Assembly: GCA_963666415.2 (NCBI GenBank)
Contig: CAXXPD010000002.1
Span: 186,001 to 250,000, forward strand
Direction of reading: 5' to 3'
Source of the DNA: Bin87 sp963666415
GTDB taxonomy: Bacteria; Chloroflexota; Dehalococcoidia; Lucifugimonadales; UBA3495
Length of the DNA stretch: 64,000 nt
The number at the start of each line of letters is the position of its first letter. Within the stretch, counting starts at the first letter, position 1. Below the pieces are notes generated by a model, which searched no databases, was not told where the DNA came from, and saw only the letters and a program-made list of their open reading frames with translations. The position numbers were made by a program, and so were the translations under genes. Of the stretch, positions 9,007 to 17,479 are shown piece by piece.

Positions 9007-9258
9007 TAGTAGGTCTCGTCCCGCCGTCAGGTCGGCGTACAGCTTGGGATTTTCGAGGTAGGCGGCATGGTCGATGCTGAGCTGTTGAGATACCGGGCCG
9101 ATGGGAGTGGGCAGGCAGCGGTATTGGAGCGGCCGGCCAAGTGCCTGGCAGAGGTAGACGACAGCTTGAAGCATTGGCTGGGAGTCGTGGATCGGTGCGT
9201 CTATGCAGACGCCGGCGCGGCGTGCGGTGAGGTAGAGGTTGGCGATGCGTTTGTCCAT
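9007..9258 (-). pseudogene. Interrupted gene X, 5' segment (possible YwgA-like protein)
   Basis: ATG 9258 begins MDKRIANLYLTARRAG. With the 3' segment at 3523-3627 it makes a 118-aa protein. The pattern VVYLCQALGRPLQYR followed by GPVSQQLSIDHAAYL resembles the YwgA/DUF4065-type fold, where a hydrophobic helix is followed by a G-P-[VY]-S motif. I hold this at low confidence. The element inserted at a TA (reading GACCTACTAGAA across the rebuilt site), and excision restores the frame exactly. Gene X is part of the minus-strand gene row running from 12,818 to 1. Confidence 0.65.
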
Positions 9259-9387
9259 CTTGAGGAATTTTCACCGTTGTCGTTGGTCGTTGGTCGTTGG
9301 TCGTTTTATCGAGGTCTTGTCTGGAGCAGGCGACGATGATCGTGCAGTTCGACGCGCGTCACATCTGGGGGTGTCGAGTGTCGCCGT

Positions 9388-9840
9388 CTACTCGCGGTAT
9401 TTTTGCTGGTGGTGTCGGACGGCGCGTTCCAATGCCCGGCCCATGAGGGCGTACGTCATGGGTGTGCCGATGCCCGTGTTGTCGCCGCAACTGCGGCGGT
9501 AGAGCGCTTTGTTTTGCAGGTCGCCGTGGATTAGTCGCGCAGCGATTCGGTGAGCGTTTCCCAGTCGGCGATGAGCTCAGCCCAGTGCTGGCTGCTCCTG
9601 GCGAGGATGGGAAAAGCGTTGCGGGCTTCGGGCACCGTCTGGATGAGCAGGACGCAATTCTGGAGGTTGACGGGTTCCCGCGGGAAGGTGATCGACTCCC
9701 TGGGGAACGTTCGGGTCGTGCCGTGCAGCAGGGCGCGTGCGATGGCAAGCGATGAGTTGTCGGTCTGGTCGCCGAGTGCCCACTCCAGGAGTTGGTCTCG
9801 GACTTCGACAGGTGACTTGGTGTGCCGGTGAGAGTCAACT
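9388..9840 (-). pseudogene. Hypothetical protein, frameshifted
   Basis: The minus strand encodes a continuous protein-like frame from about 9,840 (VEVRDQLLEWALGDQTDNS ... TFPREPVNLQNCVLLIQTVP) to a stop near 9,538. An overlapping frame then continues with HGDLQNKALYRRSCGDNTG to a stop at 9388. There is no start codon in the first frame near its 5' end. It overlaps the end of gene Y, so it may be the C-terminal part of gene Y after a frameshift rather than a separate gene. Function unknown. Confidence 0.45.
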
Positions 9841-10119
9841 TTCGATGGTCGGATTGGGCTGTCGCTTTGATGTCAGGTCGTCTGCTTTGCCGGCAGGTCT
9901 ACGCCGGCTTTTGACGTGGGGTGATTCTTGGGTGTCTGCGGCAACGGTGGTCGTGAACCGTTTGTCGAATTCCGGACCGGTGCAGGTCTCGCAGATGGCG
10001 GCCGCTTCGTCGACGTTGTAGACGTAGAACACTTGGCCGCCGGCGCACACTTCGTCGTTGTATGACCAGCACGTGATGCCGGCGCATTCGTTGGCCTTGA
10101 CGTGGATGCCAGGCCAATC
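9835..10119 (-). pseudogene. Interrupted gene Y, 3' segment
   Basis: This is the C-terminal 95 codons of gene Y (5' part at 12705-12818), beginning DWPGIHVKANECAGITCWSY. It contains several Cys (CAGGQVFYVYN, then CETC), suggesting a small metal-binding or disulfide domain. Rebuilding without the IS21 gives 399 nt or 132 aa. Function unknown. Confidence 0.65.
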
Positions 10120-10203
10120 GTTGACTGTCAATTTTCATGGTCATTAGGCCGGCGATTTTCACGGACATCCAGCCACCCTGGGAGCGCGGTGAATTGACTA
10201 TTA

Positions 10204-10989
10204 TCAGGTTGTAGTTTGCGGGTCAATCACCCCCTTTGCGGCCAGTAGAGCGCGGTGTGGCGAGAGTCGTTCCCGGTAGCTGGCGCCTTCGATGACGATC
10301 TGGTAGCTGGCGTTGGCCAGGCGATCCAGCGCGCTGTTGCCCAGGATGGGGTCATCGAAGAGACCCAGCCATTCGTCCACGGCCCGGTTGCTGGTGATGA
10401 TGAAGCTGGACGCCCGATGTCGATTGAGGATGAGTTCGTAGAGGTCGGCGGACTGCTGGGCGGTCAGGCCATGGAGACCCAGGTCATCGAGGATGAGCAG
10501 GTCGGGCGTGAGGAAAGACCGGAAGGTACGGTCCACCGAGTTGTCCACTCTGGCCTGGGTCAGGGCCTTGAAGAAGTCGTCGGCGTGGCTGAAGCGCACG
10601 GAGTATCCGGCGCGGACGGCGGCGTAGCCCAGGGCCTGGGCGAAGAAGCTCTTGCCGACACCGGCGGGGCCCACCAGCAGGACGTGTTCGTGCCGGTCGA
10701 GAAACTCCAGGGAGAATACAGCGTCCAGCAGGCGGCGGTCCAGGGTAATTGACGCCGACCAGTCGAAGTCCTCCAGGCGGCAGGTCTCCTCGAAACCGGC
10801 ATTGTGCAGCCGGAGTTCGGTGCGGCGGTGGGCGCGGCGATTGACCTCGTCGCTGAGGATGATTTCCAGGAATGAGGCGTAGTCCAGCTGCTCCCTACGG
10901 GCCAGGGCGATGCGTTCCGGCAGGGTGCTGGCCAAAGCGCCCAGCTTGAGGCTCTTGAGCAGCGGGGTGAGTTCGGTGGTTCGGGTCAT
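10204..10989 (-). CDS. istB: IstB helper ATPase of IS21, copy 1
   Basis: An AAA+ helper ATPase that assists IstA in IS21 transposition. It has Walker A LLVGPAGVGKSFFAQALG at about residues 105-122 and Walker B LLILDDLGLHGL, and is full length at about 261 aa. I chose the ATG at 10989 because GAGGAG lies seven bases upstream. The frame opens five codons earlier and overlaps the istA stop as ATGA. It is identical or nearly so to copy 2, so it could act in trans even though the istA beside it is broken. Confidence 0.9.
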   Translation of the reverse strand: MTRTTELTPLLKSLKLGALASTLPERIALARREQLDYASFLEIILSDEVNRRAHRRTELRLHNAGFEETCRLEDFDWSASITLDRRLLDAVFSLEFLDRHEHVLLVGPAGVGKSFFAQALGYAAVRAGYSVRFSHADDFFKALTQARVDNSVDRTFRSFLTPDLLILDDLGLHGLTAQQSADLYELILNRHRASSFIITSNRAVDEWLGLFDDPILGNSALDRLANASYQIVIEGASYRERLSPHRALLAAKGVIDPQTTT

Positions 10990-11000
10990 GGGTAATCTCC

Positions 11001-12570
11001 TCATGCTGACTGACGGCGGTATGCGGTGTAAGCGAAGACGCTACCGGGACGGGCGAAGCGGCCCGGCGGCATGGGCAAGGGCAGCTGGGGCATGGCCTCC
11101 TGTTCCAGGGCCTGCACCAGGATGCGTTCCAATCGGCGCACGTCGATGAGATCCACGGCCAGGGCCCGACGACAGGCGGCGTCCAGACGCTGCGCCGTGT
11201 AACGCTCGCCCAAACGCAGCAGCTTGTGTCCCTGCCGGATCTTGGCCCAGGGCAGGGGGCCGTCGAAGAGACGTTCAGCGTATTCGCCCACCGCCGGTCC
11301 CAGTGTCGCCGCGCTGCGCTGGATGCGATCCGGCGCTCTGGTGGTGTAGGCGGAAAGCTCGGCGGGGTAATCGTCGGGATCGGTGGAGCGTCCGCCCTGG
11401 GGCTGGCGGAGGTGGGTCTTGATCAGCTGGCCCCGGTGATAGATGTGCACCAGCTTGCTGCCCAGCCGGATTTCCACCTGCTGACGCGGCGGGCACCGGT
11501 CCGATGGCACCGAATACAGGGCCTGCTGACACTGGATGTGATGGTCGGGATGGACCTTGGCATTGCGCCAGTCGGCGATTTCGTAGGGCTCACCGTCCCA
11601 GGGCAGCAGGGTGTGGCGCTCCTCATCCTGGAAAACCACCAGGGGCTTCCGGCGAGTGGTGCCATGGATGCGCATTCCGGCCACCTCCAGACACCAGCGC
11701 TGGGCTTCGGCCCTCAGGTGGGGCAGACCCGTGGAAATCGCCGCCCTTGAAGAAGCGCTCCCTGACGTACTGCACGCCACGCTCCACCTTGGGCTTGTCC
11801 TTGGGTTTCCGCACCCGCGCCGCATCGGCGATGAAACCCCGGCACTGCGAGTATTCCAGGAAGCCTCTGGTGAAGCGCGGATGCAGCGGGTCTGGTCCCG
11901 CCACCGCTGGCGGGCAATTGTCGATGACCAGATAGCGGGGCACCCCGCCGAAGCAGACCCACGCCGCTTCCAGTCCGGCGATGATGTCCTCCAGCGTCTG
12001 CCCATGGGTCGGCCAAACGAAGCTGTGCCGCGAGTAAGCCAGCACGATGATCAGCCCCCACACCGCCCGCCGGCGGCCTGTCGCTGGGTCCACAATCATG
12101 CCCAACCGGCCGAAGTCCATCTCCGCCACCTCCCCGGGCGCGGTGTCCTCCATGCGCACCGTGGTCTGGCTGCGCCGCCGCCAGTTCCGCTTCAGAACGA
12201 AGCGGCGCAACGACGGATACGATACCGGACACCCCCGCGCTGCCAGCAACTCCCGGATGCGGGTCAGCTGCAGCCGGTCGCCGGTGAGCCACTGGTAAAT
12301 CTGGTCCGCCCACGGCTCCAGCAGGTCCTGCCCGGGCGTCACCGCCTGCCGCGGCCCCGGCTGCCCAATCGTCGCCAGCCGGCTCAGCTGCTCCGCGGTG
12401 GCAACCAGCCCATCCCGAACGATGCCCTCCTCTTGGGCTGCCGCCACGTACTTGGCGATGGTATCTCTCGACAAGCCGGTGCCCAACGCAATCTTGCGTT
12501 GGCTATCCCCCGCCTGCCAACGGCGAATGATCTCTTGTATTTCCATTCTGGAAACCTCCCGGTATGCCAT
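11001..12570 (-). pseudogene. istA: IstA transposase of IS21, copy 1 (frameshifted)
   Basis: The N-terminal frame starts at ATG 12570 with a helix-turn-helix (RKIALGTGLSRDTIAKYVAA), then the DDE integrase core (AEMDFGRLGMIVD; LVIDNCPPAVAGPDPLHPRF). Near 11,728 an extra C (GACCCGTGG against GACCGTGG in copy 2) shifts the frame. The C-terminal third continues in another frame to 11,001. IstA would be truncated after the catalytic core. Confidence 0.85.
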
Positions 12571-12704
12571 CGCTGCACCTCAATTCCAAAGTGCGGCAAT
12601 GATCGCCGATGTGGCTCCCAAAGTGGCCTAATGACCCTGAAAATCTGGTGGGTAGATCCTGAAAAACTCCCAATTCACTGGCCTATAGATCCTGAACAAT
12701 GACA

Positions 12705-12818
12705 GTTGACGGTGTCCATGACGTCGTCGAGGTCGTTTACGATGTCGTGTTTGATCGCTTCTTCCAGCGTTGCCTGGCTGGATGAGATGATGCTGATGCT
12801 GATGCTGTTGTTCGGCAT
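12705..12818 (-). pseudogene. Interrupted gene Y, 5' segment
   Basis: ATG 12818 begins MPNNSISISIISSSQ, continues through LEEAIKHDIVNDLDDVMD and is cut by IS21 after 38 codons. The GTTGAC duplication at its end (12705-12710) matches 10120-10125, proving the join to the 3' segment. Confidence 0.65.
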
Positions 12819-13044
12819 TGGTTGATTCCTGTCGGCGTTATCGTGAAGTCAGGGCGGCTGTGCCCTGTTGGTCGACGCCGTCTTGGCTTCGGTCAGCGTC
12901 TGGTGGGACGCACGTAATTGCGCGCCCGTTTAGTCGTTGCGTCCGTCCTGGTTCAGGACGGTGCGGAAGGTAGCGACAGCCGGCGTTCATTGTGTAGGTG
13001 GGCCTGGTCGCGCTTGATTTGATGTGTTCAGACGTGCCTGAATT
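12819..13044. other. Gap between divergent genes
   Basis: This separates gene Y (minus) from the protease fragment (plus). A 50-codon minus-strand frame (12838-12990, MNAGCRYLPHRPEPG) ends 20 bp before gene Y. Its composition is ambiguous and another frame in the same stretch is equally plausible, so I do not call it. Confidence 0.4.
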
Positions 13045-13416
13045 TTGAGTTATACGCCCCTGGATTTCCATCTGGATGAGGATCAGACTGACCATGTCAT
13101 GGGTGTGCGTAACCTCGGTGCTTTGGGCTCGCTTGGAAAGATGGTGGACGATTGCGACGGCTTTTGGAACGATCAGCGAGCCGGGAGCACGGTCATCTTG
13201 AATCGGTACAAATTGGTGAACAGCAACTTCGATGTCAGGCAGATAGTGGCAACTCACGAATTGGGGCACTTCATCGGAGGTCGGCACAGTCGTGTGACGG
13301 AGGCCGTGTTGAGTTCGCCGCTGCATTACCCGGAGATTTATTACGCTGGAGACGACGACGAATGCGCAATTAATGACCGGTATGACCATGAGGATTATCC
13401 GGTCGACTGCGACTGA
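13045..13416 (+). pseudogene. Metzincin-type metalloprotease fragment
   Basis: The 123-residue frame contains HELGHFIGGRH, an exact HExxHxxGxxH zinc-binding motif of matrixin/metzincin peptidases. It lies at about residues 72-82 and is preceded by LVNSNFDVRQIVAT. The region before the motif is too short for a full matrixin domain, and an in-frame stop lies just before the TTG at 13045. The N-terminus is therefore missing or frameshifted. Three Cys residues flank the motif (DDCDGF, DECAI, VDCD). Secretion is expected for the family, but no signal peptide is visible in what remains. Confidence 0.6.
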
Positions 13417-13439
13417 AGCATGATTGAGTGGGGTATGGA

Positions 13440-14130
13440 ATGAAAGGCAAAATCGCAATCGGGCTTGCGTTGTCGGTGTGCTTGGGGTTGCTTGTCGGGG
13501 CATTATTGTTGCCGAGCATGAATCGGCCGAGTCACTCCTTGAGTCTGTGGAACGACTATGTGCGGGCTGCCCCTTTGGTCGAACAATCTGACCGCATTGT
13601 GTTGGCGGAATACTTGGACTCCATGACCTACGAGATACGTGAGGTATCTCCAGTGGACGGTGTGGCGCAGCGTTTCGGTGACGGAGGAGTACCGACGTTT
13701 CAGGGTAAGTGAATCTCTGAAAGGGTCAGCTGAGGCTGACGAGGTTGTCCACGCGGTTTGGACCGCCGGTTACACCGAGGGTATCGGGGCTGATGGGTCT
13801 ACGGAATTCTTCGCGTACGAGACGGTTGCTTTGGAGACTGGGCAAGAGTACGTGCTGTTCATGCACAGCCTGCCGGTTGCACCTGGGTATCCGACGAAAT
13901 ACGGGGATGTGGTTTGGACGATTGTCGGTGAGCCAGACGTAGCGGTCGTGAGTTCTGAAGGTAGGCTGTCCTTCAAGGCTTCGGAACGGTACAAAAACGG
14001 GGTCGATAACGCAGGTTACGAACGTCCCGTTGGGTCGGCTGCTCCATTCGAATTAACGAAGGCCGAGCTCATAGAACTAATTGGCGGCGGGGGTGGCGGA
14101 GTTGTTGCGACAGGCGCAGACAGCGGATGA
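13440..14130 (+). pseudogene. Secreted or membrane-anchored protein, frameshifted and 3'-truncated
   Basis: ATG 13440 (GGGG upstream) starts with MKGK and a hydrophobic signal or anchor segment (IAIGLALSVCLGLLVGALLL). A mature domain follows (APLVEQSDRIVLAEYLDSMT). The frame stops at 13712, while a +1 frame overlapping from 13,660 continues (VTEEYRRFRVSESLKGSA ... LETGQEYVLFMHSLPV), so one indel lies near 13,680. Past about 14,085 the sequence becomes IS1182-derived and supplies the stop at 14130, so the true C-terminus is lost. It follows the protease fragment by 23 bp, possibly as an operon. Confidence 0.55.
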
Positions 14131-14458
14131 GGATGAGGATGAGGATCGGCGGTACGGCAAAGACCAGCGTGGAGATGAGTTGCCGGACGAGTTGGCCTTC
14201 AGGGAGGGTCGGTTGGAGAAGATACAGGAGGCCATGTCGGCGCTGGAAGCCGAGGCGCAGGCGGCTGACGAACCGGCCGAGGCCGAAGGTCGTAAGCATC
14301 CGGGGGTGCCCGACGACAAAGCCCAGCGCAACTTCCTTCACCGATGCCGAGTCGCGCATCATGCCCGCACCTGGAGGGAAGGACTTCCTGCAGGCATATA
14401 ACTGTCAGGCGGTGGTGGACAACGCTCACCACGTGATCCTGGCGGTGCGGGCCACCAA
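14086..14458 (+). mobile_element. IS1182-family remnant
   Basis: The plus strand encodes a typical IS1182 transposase middle region: RYGKDQRGDELPDELAFREG, then a Glu/Ala coiled coil, then in a shifted frame FTDAESRIMPAPGGKDFLQA and YNCQAVVDNAHHVILAVRAT. Both element ends are missing and it is fused directly to IS256 sequence at about 14,459. Confidence 0.75.
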
Positions 14459-14880
14459 GGTGCGCGCCATCTACCAGCAACTGTCTCCCGCAGAGGTCCA
14501 CGGCCAATTGGGTAGAGCGGTGGAACAACTCCGGGAGCCTTTTCCCCAGGTGGCCGAGCTGCTGCCGGACGCCGCGCCGGACATCCTGGCCTTCACGGCC
14601 TTCCCGGTGCCACACTGGCAGAAGCTGTGGTCCAACAACCCGCAGGAACGGCTGAACCGGGAGATCCGTCGCCGCAGAGCCTGCTCCCGAAAGGGGACGT
14701 GGTGGGCATCTTCCCCAACCGGCCGTCGGCGCGACGGCTGGTGGGCGCGGTGCTGGCCGAGCAGCATGACGAATGGGCCGAAGGTCTCCGCTACCTCACC
14801 ATCCCCACCGCCAGCCAGCACCCAATGTGCCGGAATCAGCGGCCTGATCAACCTCAAAAGGGATGACGCGCTTTTACACA
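14459..14880 (+). mobile_element. IS256 remnant, 3' half
   Basis: It encodes the C-terminal IS256 transposase segment (AIYQQLSPAEVHGQLGRAVE ... WSNNPQERLNREIRRR), with frameshifts after the RRR. It ends in the IS256 3' sequence ATGACGCGCTTTTACAC. It is more diverged than the other copies. Confidence 0.75.
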
Positions 14881-14968
14881 TATCTGTATGTTGCAGTAGC
14901 CCCGTGGATAGGCCAAGCTGCGGGGTGGACGAGAGGGGCGCGTCGTTCACCTGTGGGTAAGCCAGGAG

Positions 14969-15195
14969 TAGAGTACCGGGAGTGGTGTAAAAGCATCGGT
15001 GTAGCAAAAAGCTGACCACCGCGTCATCCTTGATCGGAAATGCCAAACCAGAACAAGGAGAACGACGGTGGTCAAACACAGCACGGATCTTTTGGAATTA
15101 TTACGCAAGCGCGGTATGGACCGATACGGGGACTTTCTGCGGGAAGCGCTACGCGTCCTGGTGGGCCGCATCACCGTGGACGGCAAAACAGGGGC
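14969..15195 (+). mobile_element. IS256 remnant, 5' end
   Basis: This begins with the IS256 left end (AGTAGAGTACCGGGAG), includes the AAGGAGAACGACG leader and encodes only the first ~40 codons (LLELLRKRGMDRYGDFLREA). It then breaks into unrelated sequence. Confidence 0.7.
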
Positions 15196-15265
15196 CGCAT
15201 CAGCTTTCTCTGCGACGGGAAGCGTCTCCCAGCTGTAGGACAACAGTGAACACGATGACGGTCTG

Positions 15266-16159
15266 CTATTCCCAAGGTGCTCCATCGGGAAAGACGTCGT
15301 CTTCCGTAGTTCCGCTCAGCTCGTGGATTCTTCCCACCAATCGATTGGCGGCGTAGTTGACCATATTTTGCAGTTCCGCCTTTTCACTCCGGTCCATCGG
15401 CCTGGGTGCGATGTTGTAACGGTAGTCGGCGGCATACTTGACGAGCCAGTTGCTGTACCCGGTGGGAGATTCGGGATTTTCGTAGGTGGTATGGTCAAGC
15501 AACCCAGTGACCGATTCGTAGAGTTCCTTCGTTTCCGGATCGTTCCGGTCGTGGTACGTGTCTACGTAGTATTCCCAGATCCCGTCCAAGCCGTGGCGGA
15601 ACGTAGTCGGATCGTTGTGTGCTGACAGCAGCCCTCTCAGGGCATTCTCCACTTGCCGCTGAGCAGAGAACTCCATGAGTTTCTGGTTCCAATGGTCCTC
15701 GGCCACCATGTCGTTGAATTGTTTACTCCATTCCGCGGTATTCTCCAGACGCTGCCTGGTTGCCGGCCAGTGCTCGGGATAGTTATCTTCGTACCCTGTG
15801 CTGTAGTCCATTCTTTCCATGCCAATGGCTACTCCGTAGTGGTCGGCTTGCCCGGCCAAGTGCTGTTTAGCCCGGCGGTTGCGTTGGAATTCAGCCAGAG
15901 TCATGTTGACTATGTTGACTTCCAGAAACGGTGGGTTTTCGTTCATGTAGGCACTGGCGGCGCGGCCGGCACTGCCTCCCTTTTGGGGTCCATCCAGTGA
16001 GACCACCAGCAGATCAACATCCGAGTCCTCGCGATGTTGCCCGGTGGCCCTGGACCCAAACAGTAGCACGATGTTGGGCGCTACTTCCCGTTGCACAACA
16101 CGCGCTATATTGAGGGCGTGTTGATCCGGCGTAATGCTCGGCATTTCTCCGCTCACCAT
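15266..16159 (-). CDS. Fused MNT nucleotidyltransferase-HEPN protein
   Basis: A 297-aa product from ATG 16159 (GGTGAG four bases upstream; a GTG nine bases further up is the alternative). Residues 30-50 hold the minimal nucleotidyltransferase signature G35-S36-x10-D47-x-D49 (LLFGSRATGQHREDSDVDLL). The C-terminal ~170 residues are helical and HEPN-like (EFSAQRQVENALRGLLSAHN ... GLDGIWEYYVDTYHD) and end with NRLVGRIHE. In type VII toxin-antitoxin systems MNT and HEPN are separate proteins, and MNT adenylylates the HEPN RNase. Here both would be one chain. I see no clean canonical Rx4-6H, so an RNase role is inference. It is one of few resident genes without a frameshift. Confidence 0.7.
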   Translation of the reverse strand: MVSGEMPSITPDQHALNIARVVQREVAPNIVLLFGSRATGQHREDSDVDLLVVSLDGPQKGGSAGRAASAYMNENPPFLEVNIVNMTLAEFQRNRRAKQHLAGQADHYGVAIGMERMDYSTGYEDNYPEHWPATRQRLENTAEWSKQFNDMVAEDHWNQKLMEFSAQRQVENALRGLLSAHNDPTTFRHGLDGIWEYYVDTYHDRNDPETKELYESVTGLLDHTTYENPESPTGYSNWLVKYAADYRYNIAPRPMDRSEKAELQNMVNYAANRLVGRIHELSGTTEDDVFPDGAPWE

Positions 16160-16181
16160 TGGTCTCACCGTGCCCGAAAGG

Positions 16182-16379
16182 CTAGCTGGCGTTGATGCGT
16201 CGCAAGGCTTCGGGGTGTTCTGTGTCGGCTTGAGCAGCCATCTCGGCGAACTCGTACCGGTTCAAACTACTTTCTGGGCACCGTCCTTGAGCCAGGCCGG
16301 GTCGCCACGGGCCGGCGCCTGTCGCGGTTTGTTCCAGTAGGGGCCTTTTGCACTTGGGGCTGTTCTTCGGTTCCGGCAT
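16182..16379 (-). CDS. Small hypothetical protein upstream of MNT-HEPN
   Basis: The 65-codon frame from ATG 16379 starts MPEPKNSPKCKRPLLEQTA and ends LNRYEFAEMAAQADTEHPEA before the stop at 16182, only 22 bp before the MNT-HEPN start. Composition is protein-like at both ends and odd in the middle, so an indel pair is possible. It could be a small zinc-ribbon protein, but only one Cys pair is hinted at. No ribosome binding site is evident. Low confidence. Confidence 0.3.
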   Translation of the reverse strand: MPEPKNSPKCKRPLLEQTATGAGPWRPGLAQGRCPESSLNRYEFAEMAAQADTEHPEALRRINAS

Positions 16380-16929
16380 GTTGGGCTGCTTCGGCGCCCA
16401 TACGAATGGGACGAGCATAACCTATCCGCTCTCGACTCGGTCATCTTGGTGCAAATACGACCAGGTCCAGTGACAGAAGTGGCAAACATCAAAGGAACCT
16501 TGGTCCCCGATTGACCAGCGGTGATCAAACACAACGATCCAGGCGATTGAGAAATGTCATAGTTCCAGACCGCGATCACAACCGCCGGTCGTCCCGAATC
16601 GGGCGCATCGATGACTACGAGATTCGTATTGACGCCGCCTATTTGAACAATCCTGCTTTACAGGTAAGGGGAATTCGAACGTGAATGTTCTACCTGTTGG
16701 AATTCCCGCTGAGGTCACTGCTCGCCTTGCCGAAGGCACTTTGGGCGCCACCTCGAATCGAGTCGACAGATCAGGCTGAAGGCATGATGCCAGTCTCAAA
16801 AAGGGTGAGGCCCACGCCCAGGTGGCCCGGCATTCATCATCGCAGTCTCAAAAGTCCGAACCCACGCCGTCAATGCGCAGCACGCCCAGGCATTGCTCTC
16901 CGCTCTGCCCGGGCGTGTCCTCCCGCTGG
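16380..16929. other. Degenerate stretch between MNT-HEPN and NERD remnants
   Basis: Two short plus-strand frames look protein-like: IDDYEIRIDAAYLNNPALQV ending at about 16,682, and an overlapping GTG-initiated VNVLPVGIPAEVTARLAEGT ending at about 16,779. Neither is long enough or has enough context to call a gene. The rest shows nothing recognisable. Confidence 0.35.
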
Positions 16930-17471
16930 CTACCGGTCCTGGACGGTCGGCAGACCATCTCCGTCGTTGCCGCCGCCGTTGGGAGCGGCCACGATGGTGA
17001 TGTAGACGTTGACGGTGCCAGCGCCAGCGTAGATCACCACGCGGCCATCGTCGACGTCCAGGGACCCCGTCTCCGGTTCCACCGCGGCCGGCAGGCGGCT
17101 CAGCGCCTCCGCCTCATCGGGGATGGAGCGGGCCTGCAGCGGGTACTGCAGGTCCTGCTCTCCAGGCAGGGCCGCCAGACGCTCCACATGGTCGTCCATC
17201 CCGAACAGCACCCGGGTGCTGCGGTTGGCTGCCGCGGCCACGATGCTCTCATCGGGCTCCATACCGGTGAACACCGCCGCGGACACGACGTAGGCCTTGA
17301 TGCCCAGCGCCTCCTTGAGCCGGGACCGGACCGCCATGGCGGCCTGCCAGCAGCGCTCCAGTACATTGCCGATGGGCGTCACCGTGCTCTCGTCGTCGCG
17401 GCGGTACCACTGGCCGTCCTCGACCCAGTGCTCGCCGTCCACGTGGGTGACTACGATGCGGGTGAGGCCCT
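16930..17471 (-). pseudogene. NERD-domain protein 1, 3' segment
   Basis: This continues the gene whose 5' end is 18861-19026. After IS256 removal the frame reads HYVALLEGLTRIVVTHVDG and then EDGQWYRRDDESTVTPIGN, the strand-and-gap layout of NERD (nuclease-related) domains. The joined gene is 708 nt or 235 aa. The C-terminus is acidic and Gly-rich. Confidence 0.6.
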
Positions 17472-17479
17472 CCAGCAGG

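Larger units (their letters stand above)
3628..9008 (+). mobile_element. IS630-like element A1, host to nested IS-D1, IS630-B1 and IS66
   Basis: The outer ends are inverted repeats AACCAAAGCCAAGGTG and CACCTTGGCTTTGGTT, each bordered by TA (3628-3629 and 9007-9008), the target duplication expected for IS630/Tc1-type transposons. The element itself is about 1.26 kb. The rest is IS-D1 (with IS630-B1 inside it) inserted at 4,412, and an IS66 inserted next to the IS-D1 right end. The order of events is therefore: A1 into gene X, IS-D1 into A1, B1 into IS-D1, and IS66 into A1. Confidence 0.85.
10126..12704 (-). mobile_element. IS21-family element, copy 1
   Basis: The ends are TGTCAATTTTCATGGTC and, read inward from the right, TGTCATTGTTCAGGATC. 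It is flanked by GTTGAC direct repeats (10120-10125 and 12705-12710). The length is 2,579 bp, one base longer than copy 2 because of an extra C in istA. Confidence 0.9.

Noticed and set aside
9277..9304. Tandem TTGGTCG repeat
   Set aside because: A short simple repeat of three to four units upstream of gene X. Nothing beyond slippage is supported.
11226..12702. Long plus-strand frames, matched by 50774-52249 on the other strand
   Set aside because: They are antisense to istA in both IS21 copies and have low-complexity His/Pro/Arg composition.
14127..14960. 277-codon apparent protein
   Set aside because: It is a chance fusion of IS1182 and IS256 debris read across frameshifts.
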